The translations under genes were made by a program, and so were the position numbers. Shown here piece by piece: positions 8,973 to 15,995 of a stretch of DNA of 64,000 nucleotides; the first letter of the stretch is position 1; each line of letters starts with the position of its first letter. The DNA is taken from assembly GCA_947245585.1 (NCBI GenBank), contig CAMXPV010000022.1, forward strand, positions 1 to 64,000. The letters are read 5' to 3'. Source of the stretch: an uncultured Lachnospiraceae bacterium. Its GTDB lineage: Bacteria; Bacillota; Clostridia; Lachnospirales; Lachnospiraceae. Under the pieces are notes generated by a model. The model was not told the origin of the DNA. It searched no databases and was given only the letters and a program-made list of their open reading frames with translations.

Positions 8973-9125
8973 TCACCCTATCCCGATACATTCCATACAG
9001 ATCATCGTCGCCTTTCTCCAGATGACGGCAAACTGCCCCTGCGCCATGCCGATCCCAAGAAATGCAGTCCCAACCAGAATCCCCCACAGCCATGTGCCCC
9101 GTTTACTGCTCTTCCAAAAGCGCAT
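8973..9125 (-). CDS. CD1871A-family small CXXC membrane protein
   Basis: A 50-residue protein too short for most gene finders. It begins MRFWKSSKRGTWLWGILVG, has one hydrophobic helix (about residues 12-28) and ends with RKATMICMECIGIG, giving a C-terminal CMEC motif. Length, single helix and terminal CIxCIGIG-like ending match the CD1871A family, known to sit between TlpA-like and 4Fe-4S genes, as here. The reading frame overlaps the end of the TlpA-like gene by 23 bases and stops four bases before the polyferredoxin start, which argues that it is translated. Function is unknown; a redox-active membrane thiol is a reasonable inference. Confidence 0.82.
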   Translation of the reverse strand: MRFWKSSKRGTWLWGILVGTAFLGIGMAQGQFAVIWRKATMICMECIGIG

Positions 9126-9675
9126 TGATTTTCTCCTCCCAGGCCGATTTGTCCATCGCGCCGATCACCGTATCTAACACCGCACCGTTTTCATCCACAA
9201 AAAAGGTAGTCGGTACTGCCGATACGTCCGTCAGAAGCGCAAAATAAACGGATTCGCTTAACAACAGATGAGTGTAATTCGCCCCGGTCGCCTCAATCAG
9301 TGCTTTCACCTCATCAACCGTTTCCTCGCCCGCGCCCTCCGGCACATCACTGACGATACCGATGATTTGAAATTCTCCCTGATCATACGCCCCCGCCAAC
9401 TCGCCAAGGCCGGGCATCTCGCTTAGACAGGGATTGCAATAGGTCGCCCACACATTTACCATAGTAAGCTTCGATTCGGAAAAAACAGATTCGGAAACAG
9501 CATTGCCGTCCACATCCGAACCCGTAAAAGCGATCCCGGCAGATTCTGTCCCGGATTCCGATTCCGTTTCCTGCGGTTGCGCCGCTTCCTGTACAGAGCT
9601 GTCTTTTGCACACCCTGCCAGTAAAGCGGCCACTGCCATCATAATAAAACCAATTTTCTTATAGCTCTCTTTCAT
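9103..9675 (-). CDS. TlpA-like thioredoxin-fold lipoprotein
   Basis: A 190-residue extracytoplasmic redox protein. It has a lipoprotein signal (MKESYKKIGFIMMAVAALLAGC, lipid-bearing Cys22), an acidic linker rich in Glu, Ser and Gln (residues 25-46), and a thioredoxin-like domain with the active site WATYCNPC (Cys80 and Cys83) and the cis-Pro loop VSAVPTTFFVDENG. The ATG at 9675 follows GGAGAGGATC; a start at 9702 lacks this. It is first in the redox operon and probably receives electrons from the polyferredoxin through the small CXXC protein, an inference from order and motifs. Confidence 0.92.
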   Translation of the reverse strand: MKESYKKIGFIMMAVAALLAGCAKDSSVQEAAQPQETESESGTESAGIAFTGSDVDGNAVSESVFSESKLTMVNVWATYCNPCLSEMPGLGELAGAYDQGEFQIIGIVSDVPEGAGEETVDEVKALIEATGANYTHLLLSESVYFALLTDVSAVPTTFFVDENGAVLDTVIGAMDKSAWEEKINALLEEQ

Positions 9676-9794
9676 GATCCTCTCCCATGAGCGTAGATTC
9701 ATGCTGTCCTGTTCTTAAAACAGCATCTGATCCCGAGAATATTGTACCCGATTATCCAAAAGAGATCAATTCCATATTCTGAAAAAGCGAACCC

Positions 9795-10225
9795 TTACTT
9801 CCAATGTTTTAACTGGGAAAGATACCCGTCATACTGGGTGCGCCTGTCCTCCTCCGACAAATTATCCGGATTCGGCATATGACCGATCAGAAAGTCAATC
9901 AGGGAGTCCTTTGACTGATATACAAACGCCCCTTTTGCATAACACCATTTGCAGTAATCCTCGTTATAGGCTCCGTCCGGCTCTTTGCTGATCATATCGT
10001 CCTCACTCAACGGCATACCGCAGCACTGACAGTTCAACTGTCTTGGCGAGCCGAGAAGGGTGTTGATCGACACGTCAAACTCTTTCGACAGCAATTTTAA
10101 GGTATCCGTATTGGGATGTGTCTCACCGTTCTCCCAACGGCTATTCCCAGTGCAGCAGCCAAAACAAGCAACCCGCTGTTGCGTTCCCACAGACTTCCTA
10201 TACAAACCTGTACATAAAAAACAGC
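9795..10225 (-). pseudogene. Degraded HTH plus zinc-ribbon regulator
   Basis: The C-terminal part is an intact putative zinc ribbon domain (CQCCGMPLSEDD, then DYCKWCY) followed by a helical tail ending SQLKHWK. Upstream, SRWENGETHPNTDTLKLLSKEF is the second half of an XRE-type helix-turn-helix, but the frame before it is nonsense. A different frame just upstream reads IGSLWERNSGLLVLAAALGI, which resembles the first half of the same HTH. A frameshift with loss of a few codons near 10145 therefore seems to break the gene. The left and right limits are approximate. An alternative is a short zinc-ribbon protein starting within the frame, but no good start with a ribosome binding site is seen. Confidence 0.7.
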
Positions 10226-10287
10226 CGCTGCACCCTTCTCCTCAGATGGATTCGGATTATGACGGCTGTTTTCCTGCATTTTTATAC

Positions 10288-10722
10288 CTATAAGAAACAG
10301 CGGATATCAACGGCCAATTTTTCTTCCAGATTGATCAGGCGTTTCGCCATATCCTTTGCTTTCTCTTCGGCGGCCTGGTATTGATTCAAATACTTGTGAA
10401 GAGATTTCACTCCCATATTACAGCCGTCCGTCATCAAATCGGCGATGGTCTCATCGGACTCATTCATAACCAGCTTTACGTTCGTTTTCATCCACGACAT
10501 GCTTTTTGCCATAGCGCCCGGTTCTTTTCCGTCGTCGTGGTATTTCTCCAAAAGTGTCAGGATTTCCTCTTTCAGCTTGTCATGCTTGTCTTTGCACTCC
10601 ACAAGAAGCTTCTTAAACTTCTCGTCGCGCACATAGTCCAAAACGTCATCAATGGATGCAACCCCCATTTTAATGCCGGCGTCGCATTCCCGCAATAGTT
10701 TTATGGTATCAGATTCAATCAT
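10288..10722 (-). CDS. Small helical (ferritin-like) protein of unknown function
   Basis: A 144-residue soluble, strongly helical protein (begins MIESDTIKLLRECDAGIKMGVASIDDVL) with no transmembrane part. It is a paralogue of the protein at 55712-56143: both share the pattern GMxxIDxxLDxxxxxEF in the first 50 residues, similar length, a central NVKLVMNESDETIADLM / NISTEHLAEMM helix and a glutamate-rich C-terminus. The four-helix pattern resembles ferritin-like or DUF2383-type bundles. Start supported by AAAGGAG ten or so bases upstream. Function not recognised. Confidence 0.75.
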   Translation of the reverse strand: MIESDTIKLLRECDAGIKMGVASIDDVLDYVRDEKFKKLLVECKDKHDKLKEEILTLLEKYHDDGKEPGAMAKSMSWMKTNVKLVMNESDETIADLMTDGCNMGVKSLHKYLNQYQAAEEKAKDMAKRLINLEEKLAVDIRCFL

Positions 10723-10805
10723 CAGTTATTTTCTCTCCTTTATATAAATAGTTAAAGAAAATTATCCCCCGTTTTTCCGATCGTATTCTGATATTGTGTG
10801 ATGAC

Positions 10806-12410
10806 TCACTGCCTGTTCGATGTAATCCGTATCTCCTGCCTGCTCTTTTTAAAAGTCACATTCCGGTATTCGGAATGCAGCGTCTCCCGCACGCCGTTTA
10901 TAATTATGACACATCCCACATTGGCAATGCCGCCGACAACAATTTTCCCGTCCGCAGAACGCCGGTTAATATCAATCAGCTTCTCTCTCTTTGCAGAAAT
11001 CTCCTTCAATTTTAACTGATAATTGATTTTTCTGCGCATCTGCTCCGCCTTCTGCTGTTTCCAGACAGGATGGGCCGGCTGCGCCTTCAGTTGAACGGCA
11101 AGACGCTCCAAAGCTTTCTCAGCGTCCGTCATATGATTCTGATACTCCTCAGCCAGTCGGTCGATCTCTCCCATTTTATTCTTGAACTCGCAATCCATAC
11201 CAATGATGAGTTGGGTCGTCACCCCGGCGCGGTTTCCAATGGAAGCCGCCGAAATCTGTTCCACCGCCGAAACGGATCCTCCGATAATGGTGCCCTTGTT
11301 TCCGGCAATCACCACCGTCTGTCCCGACTCCACTTCGCAGTTCAATATGGCTCCCGTATTAATTTCCGTGCCTGCAAAAACCCGCGTCTGTTCCAAAAAA
11401 CGCGCCATCACCTTTCCGCCCGCACGAATAACGCCGTTGCCGGAACCCTGCATTCCGTTTTTCAGGATCACATCCTTTCCCGCAAAGAGACTGGCAGTTT
11501 CCACATGCCCGTTTACGGTAATGTTACCCGTCGTCTTCACGGTCACTCCGGCAAATACATTGCCCTGCACCAACACATCCCCGTGGAAGTCCACATCCCC
11601 GGTAGCCGCATCCAGATTACCCTCGATCACATAAATCGGCGTCACGGTCAGGCATCTGCCCTCCATCGTGACATTCCCCTCGGTCGTTGCAAAATACTGG
11701 CTGCCCGTCTCATCCATCTCACAGCGCTTACACTGTAAGGGCGGCAGGCCTTTTCCATCATAAGCGTCAATGGTATTTCCCAGAACATCCCGGCCGATTA
11801 CAGCCGCCATAGCCGCATGATAGGTGACAAGAAGCTGTCCCTTTGTCACAAGCTCTATCTTCCCAAGCACATTGTAATCCACCGAGTCATCCGGCAGAAT
11901 AATCGGCATCGTTTCCGGTTCCGGATTAAAGTGGTATTCAAAATAGCCGTCCCGGCCGTCTTTTGCGGTAATGCCGGTTGCCACAAGGATTTCCTCGTAA
12001 TTTCGCTTTCCCTCCGAAAGCTCCTTAAGCGCATCCTCCCGAATACCGAAAACAATCCCGTTCTCCCCCAACAAGCCGCGAAGTTCCTCCACCGTAAAAC
12101 GGCGGTATAAAGTGATGAGCGCCTCCATCCGCGTTTCGTTGACGCGGAGAAGGTAATCAGGGCTATTGATCAGTATCGGCGGGCCCACATAAACACTTCT
12201 GCCCATACTGCCAGATTTTGTTTCCTCATCTTCCATGTCCCTGCCACTATGTTTCCCTGCTGAAGAATACCGCTCCTCCGGCGTGAGGAACATGGTCTTT
12301 TCAAGCCCGATTCCTTCCGGAGACAGTCCTTCCACCGCTATCTGCTGCTCTCCGGCGGGACTATTTTTATCTTTCTTTTTTTTCTTTCCTGTCTGATGAA
12401 AAAAACCCAT
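10806..12410 (-). CDS. FapA family protein (DUF342)
   Basis: A 534-residue protein. After a basic, low-complexity N-terminus (GKKKKKDKNSP) comes a domain of about 150 residues, then the DUF342/FapA beta-helix: repeated strands such as VIEGNLDAATGDVDFHGDV, GNVFAGVTVKTTGNITVNG and IIGGSVSAVEQISAASIG, then a long coiled coil (KMGEIDRLAEEYQNHMTDAEKALERL). The ATG at 12410 has AGGAGAG upstream. FapA-like proteins are cytoplasmic polymer-like scaffolds whose role is poorly known, sometimes tied to cell surface or regulation of signalling. It stands alone, 54 bases after the MATE gene on the same strand. Confidence 0.9.
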   Translation of the reverse strand: MGFFHQTGKKKKKDKNSPAGEQQIAVEGLSPEGIGLEKTMFLTPEERYSSAGKHSGRDMEDEETKSGSMGRSVYVGPPILINSPDYLLRVNETRMEALITLYRRFTVEELRGLLGENGIVFGIREDALKELSEGKRNYEEILVATGITAKDGRDGYFEYHFNPEPETMPIILPDDSVDYNVLGKIELVTKGQLLVTYHAAMAAVIGRDVLGNTIDAYDGKGLPPLQCKRCEMDETGSQYFATTEGNVTMEGRCLTVTPIYVIEGNLDAATGDVDFHGDVLVQGNVFAGVTVKTTGNITVNGHVETASLFAGKDVILKNGMQGSGNGVIRAGGKVMARFLEQTRVFAGTEINTGAILNCEVESGQTVVIAGNKGTIIGGSVSAVEQISAASIGNRAGVTTQLIIGMDCEFKNKMGEIDRLAEEYQNHMTDAEKALERLAVQLKAQPAHPVWKQQKAEQMRRKINYQLKLKEISAKREKLIDINRRSADGKIVVGGIANVGCVIIINGVRETLHSEYRNVTFKKSRQEIRITSNRQ

Positions 12411-12485
12411 AACGAATCTCTCCTGACACAAATATCCTATAAGTTCACTATAAGAGTTTCCTCACAGACTGTCAATTCCTTCTGT

Positions 12486-13841
12486 CTAAATTTCATCCAC
12501 GGTTCCGCCTCCATATCCGTATCTTTTTCTATACTTAAACAGCATAAATATAGACAATGCAAGCGCCATCAGCTCCGCCGCAGGCGTCGCCAACCAGATT
12601 CCGTTTACACCCAAAATAAGCGGCAGCACGATCATGGTGATCAGCATAAAGACAAAGGATCTTGAAAAGGCAAGGACAGCCGATACCAAACCATTGGACA
12701 AAGCGGTAAACATTCCGCTGGCAAATATATTAAATCCAATGAAGAGCAAAGCAACCGTACAGATCCCGTTTCCCGTCACCGCCAGATCATATACCGGATT
12801 GGCCGGACGGGCAAAGACGGAAACGAGCGGCTTCGTCAACAGAAAGGAACCGGCAACCGTTAAAAGGGAAATCTCCGCAATCACTCTCATACTGACTGCA
12901 ACCAGTTTTTTCAGTTTTCCATGGTTCTGTTCTCCATAATAATAGCTGATCATAGGCGCTACGCCATAAGAATATCCCGTGTACAGGGAACTTGCAAACA
13001 TCAGCACATACATAATGATCGTAACTGCTGCAACGCCGTCCTCACCCACATAATGAAGCATCGTCCAGTTAAACATCATTGTGATAATTCCGGTGACAAG
13101 CGCGGTGGCCATCTCCGAGCAGCCGTTTGTGGCCGCATTTACAAGTACCTTAACCCGAAACACCGGTTTCTTAAAATGCAGAAGGCTCTTTTTCCGGCTA
13201 AAAACAAACAATCCCACAACCGCCGTCACGGAATAGCCAAGGCCCGTCGCCACCGCCGCCCCGCTGATTCCCATATCAAACCCGGCGATAAACACATAGT
13301 CAAGAACCATATTAAGCACACCGCCCGTCACAGAACAGATCAAGGAAAGGCTGGCCTTTTCGCTGGCAATCATATACAGTGTAAAATTGTTCATCAGAAG
13401 GATCGGCACAGTAAACACCAGATACCTGCTTAAATATTCCACACAGTATCCTTCCACATCGGCGGAAAGATTCATGCCCGCAAAGATATGGTCCATCGCC
13501 GCATACCCGACCATGCACATGACAAGCCCCACAATGACATTCACCAAAATAAGAAAGGTAAAATCTTCCTTCGCCTCATCCGCCTTCTGTTCTCCCATCT
13601 TCTTCATGATCACTGCGCTGCCGCCTGTGGCCAACATAGTGGAAATGGCTGTGACAAGCTGAATCATGGGCGCTGTCAGGTTAATGGCGGAAAGCGCGTT
13701 GGTACCGATCAGATTTGAGACAAACAGGCCGTCAACCATCGTATAAAAAGACATGAATACCGTCATTGCGATCGTCGGTACGGCAAACTTGAATATATTT
13801 TTCAATGTAACTGGTTTTTCGTAAACATTTGCATTCTCCAT
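12486..13841 (-). CDS. MATE family efflux transporter, MerR-controlled
   Basis: A 451-residue twelve-helix Na+ or H+ drug/metabolite antiporter (begins MENANVYEKPVTLKNIFKFAVP; MVDGLFVSNLIGTNALSAINL is the classic first-helix region). Start preceded by GGAGG. Its promoter (about 13884-13914) has the unusual 19-base spacer and palindrome expected of MerR activators, and the divergent gene is a MerR-type regulator, so it is probably induced by a small effector. Substrate cannot be inferred. Confidence 0.92.
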   Translation of the reverse strand: MENANVYEKPVTLKNIFKFAVPTIAMTVFMSFYTMVDGLFVSNLIGTNALSAINLTAPMIQLVTAISTMLATGGSAVIMKKMGEQKADEAKEDFTFLILVNVIVGLVMCMVGYAAMDHIFAGMNLSADVEGYCVEYLSRYLVFTVPILLMNNFTLYMIASEKASLSLICSVTGGVLNMVLDYVFIAGFDMGISGAAVATGLGYSVTAVVGLFVFSRKKSLLHFKKPVFRVKVLVNAATNGCSEMATALVTGIITMMFNWTMLHYVGEDGVAAVTIIMYVLMFASSLYTGYSYGVAPMISYYYGEQNHGKLKKLVAVSMRVIAEISLLTVAGSFLLTKPLVSVFARPANPVYDLAVTGNGICTVALLFIGFNIFASGMFTALSNGLVSAVLAFSRSFVFMLITMIVLPLILGVNGIWLATPAAELMALALSIFMLFKYRKRYGYGGGTVDEI

Positions 13842-13883
13842 AAATTTCCTCCATTCTACTTGTATTCGCTCTCTGTGTATGAT

Positions 13884-13914
13884 ATCGTAAACCGTACAGT
13901 AACTGTTTGGTCAA
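13884..13914 (-). promoter_or_regulatory. MerR-type promoter of the MATE gene
   Basis: Read on the minus strand: -35 TTGACC (13914-13909), a 19-base spacer and -10 TACGAT (13889-13884). The spacer holds the imperfect inverted repeat ACCGTACAGT / ACTGTTTGGT (13891-13911). A 19-base spacer with a palindrome centred between the boxes is the hallmark of promoters activated by MerR-family proteins through DNA untwisting. The same palindrome, in perfect form, recurs at 15870-15890. Confidence 0.82.
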
Positions 13915-13941
13915 CGCCTTATTATTTGATAGGAGACAGCC

Positions 13942-14760
13942 ATGAATAAAAAGGACAAGCTTCTCACAATCGGCCAATTTGCGGCCATGCACGGCATCAA
14001 TAAAAAAACGTTGATGTGGTACGATGAAATCGGCCTCTTCAAACCGGCTGCCATCAATCCCGAAAACGGATATCGTTTCTACAATTACCATCAAAGCCCT
14101 GTTTTGGAAACTATCCTTCTGCTGCGTGAATTGGACGTGTCCATAGGCGAAATCCATGATTTCATGAAAAACCGTTCCGCCGAAAACCTGAAATGCCTTT
14201 TGGAGGAAAGGATCGCTGATCTCGACATGCAGATCTCCCATCTGCAGGCAGTCCGCAAAACGCTGTGCACGCATCATCAGAATATGAACACCCTGTTGAC
14301 CATGGACTTATCCGAAATCAGCATAATCGAAAAGGAAGCCTGCTGTCTGGTCACCGTAGACATAAACCAACATACCTCCTTTGAGCAGGAGGTGGAGTTA
14401 ATTACCTCCGAAACCGAAAAATACCGGCTCGGCCGTCTCCATGAGGCATCCTACGGTTCCATGATCTCCGTGGACAGCCTGCTTTACGGCCATTTTGACG
14501 ATTATTCCAAACTGTTTATCGAAATCCCTTTTCTCTCCTACTGCGACGATTTGCACACCATGCCCGGTGGAAAATATCTGCGCGCTTTCCACAAGGGAAG
14601 TTGGGATGGCATCCCCAAACGGTATCGGGAAATCTTTGACTACGCTGCTTCCCATGATCTGACGCTCCATGGCTTTTCCTACGAAAGGGGCATCAATGAA
14701 AATGTGATTGACCGCATTGAGGATTATATCGTGCAGATCGAGATTCCCGTAAAACCCTGA
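13942..14760 (+). CDS. MerR family transcriptional regulator with GyrI-like effector domain
   Basis: A 272-residue regulator. Residues 10-80 are a MerR winged helix-turn-helix (LLTIGQFAAMHGINKKTLMWYDEIGLFKP), followed by the dimer coiled coil (EERIADLDMQISHLQAVRKTL) and a GyrI/BmrR-like effector-binding domain (about 120-272, ends with HGFSYERGINEN...IQIEIPV). Start preceded by GGAGAC. It is divergent from the MATE gene and its operator lies in the 100-base gap. A near-identical operator before the serine hydrolase remnant suggests that it also controlled that gene. Likely a multidrug- or metabolite-sensing activator like BmrR/BltR. Confidence 0.92.
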   Translation: MNKKDKLLTIGQFAAMHGINKKTLMWYDEIGLFKPAAINPENGYRFYNYHQSPVLETILLLRELDVSIGEIHDFMKNRSAENLKCLLEERIADLDMQISHLQAVRKTLCTHHQNMNTLLTMDLSEISIIEKEACCLVTVDINQHTSFEQEVELITSETEKYRLGRLHEASYGSMISVDSLLYGHFDDYSKLFIEIPFLSYCDDLHTMPGGKYLRAFHKGSWDGIPKRYREIFDYAASHDLTLHGFSYERGINENVIDRIEDYIVQIEIPVKP

Positions 14761-14785
14761 ACGGTTTCCACGGGAATCCATTTTT
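14743..14785. terminator. Hairpin terminator between merR and the serine hydrolase remnant
   Basis: ATTCCCGT (14743-14750) at the end of the MerR gene pairs with ACGGGAAT (14770-14777), with inner complementarity AACC/GGTT, followed by CCATTTTTC. It can end merR transcription; the opposite strand gene converges here. Confidence 0.6.
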
Positions 14786-15832
14786 CAGATTTTATCAGCA
14801 ACCGCCCGGAAAAACGCCACGTGCTTAAGCTCATATCCCTTTTCCATAAAATTCGGATCTGCCCCCGTCTTTACGATAATGACCTGTTTGGAGGGATTTA
14901 CATAGATCCATTGTCCATAGACGCCAATCGCCATAAACTCCCCTTCTTGTCCATCCGGCATCCACCACTGATAGCCGTATCCGATCGCGTTGTAGGCATC
15001 GTAATTTGATCCCGGTTTTGAATAGTCCGCACTCATATCCAGACTGTCTCTGATCCATTCCCTGGACAGAATCTGCTCTCCGTTGTAATTTCCCTCTTTC
15101 AAATACAGTCTGGCAAAACGGGCATAATCCCGAAGCGACACGCTCAATCCTCCCATCGCCAACTCCCTGCCATTGCTCAATGTCCAATGGGCATCGCGCT
15201 CCGTACCAATCCGTTTCCACAATGTTTTTTCCATGTACTCCGCAAGACTGTATCCTGTGGCATTGGTGATGATCTGCCCTAAAATTTCCGTATTAATACT
15301 CTGATATCTTCGGTAAGAAAAAGGCGGTTCTTTTACCCCATATCCTGCTATGATCTTCATGGCCGGAATCCCAAGAAGGGTGCGCAGCGAAAATTTGCTC
15401 ATATCCTTCCGATACAGCAGCCCCCATCAAAGCGGATACGAAAGACTTTCCCATGGAATTTGAAGAAAACAGGGTATTTTCATCTCCTCCGCAAAAATAC
15501 TTTTCATACTTGATCACATCATCCTTCAGAACAATCATGGCAGTGGTCACCGTGTCTTCCATAAAATTTTCACATGGATAAAATCTACCCTCAAAGGTAA
15601 AACCCTCCGCCAATACAACATTTCTTTCCTTTTGAAACGGAAAAACATCGTTTCCGCTGTTTATTATTTTCGTGGGCTGTATTTCCGGGGTGTGCTGAAA
15701 GGTATGAACCAGATTTCTTTCCTGAAAGCTGTTCAGGGATGTATAGAGCATCTTTATCCTTTTTCTGAAAGAAAACCCCACAACCCCGACTGCGGCCGCC
15801 GTACCGGCCAGTATCATACTTGTTTTTTTCAT
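14785..15832 (-). pseudogene. Serine hydrolase (beta-lactamase family), internally deleted and frameshifted
   Basis: Two overlapping frames are parts of one class C beta-lactamase-like serine hydrolase. The N-terminal part (from 15832; membrane anchor at residues 5-22) carries the SxxK nucleophile motif SMGK, then runs AAVSEGY and loses frame near 15400. The C-terminal part begins MSKFSLRTLLG in another frame and continues with SINTEILGQIITNATGYSL and a normal ending VADKI. Family members have about fifty more residues between these points, so a deletion plus frame change is the simplest reading, possibly between GGATAT-like short repeats. The promoter with MerR operator and the GGAGG site are intact, so the loss may be recent. 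Confidence 0.82.
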
Positions 15833-15862
15833 ATCGTTTCCTCCTTTTCCTTTCTTCCTACA

Positions 15863-15893
15863 AGCATAAACCGTACAGTAACTGTACGGTCAA
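15863..15893 (-). promoter_or_regulatory. MerR-type promoter with perfect palindrome before the serine hydrolase
   Basis: On the minus strand: -35 TTGACC (15893-15888), 19-base spacer, -10 TATGCT (15868-15863). The spacer contains 10-bp arms ACCGTACAGT and ACTGTACGGT separated by one base (15870-15890), a perfect inverted repeat that matches the operator in front of the MATE gene at 13891-13911. This is strong sequence evidence for a small regulon of the nearby MerR protein. Confidence 0.85.
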
Positions 15894-15905
15894 GAGTTTT
15901 TTTAC

Positions 15906-15933
15906 AAAAAAAGAGACTGCTCTTCGCAATCCC
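15906..15933 (-). terminator. Terminator downstream of alpha-galactosidase gene
   Basis: On the minus strand GGGATTGC (15933-15926) pairs with GCAGTCTC (15920-15913) using two G-U pairs, loop GAAGA, followed by seven T. It lies about 60 bases after the alpha-galactosidase stop and upstream of the next promoter. Confidence 0.6.
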
Positions 15934-15995
15934 TTTTTCGGTATGTTCCAATCCTGTTTTTTCTTCTATACTCTGTCCCAGATACGTGATGCCAT

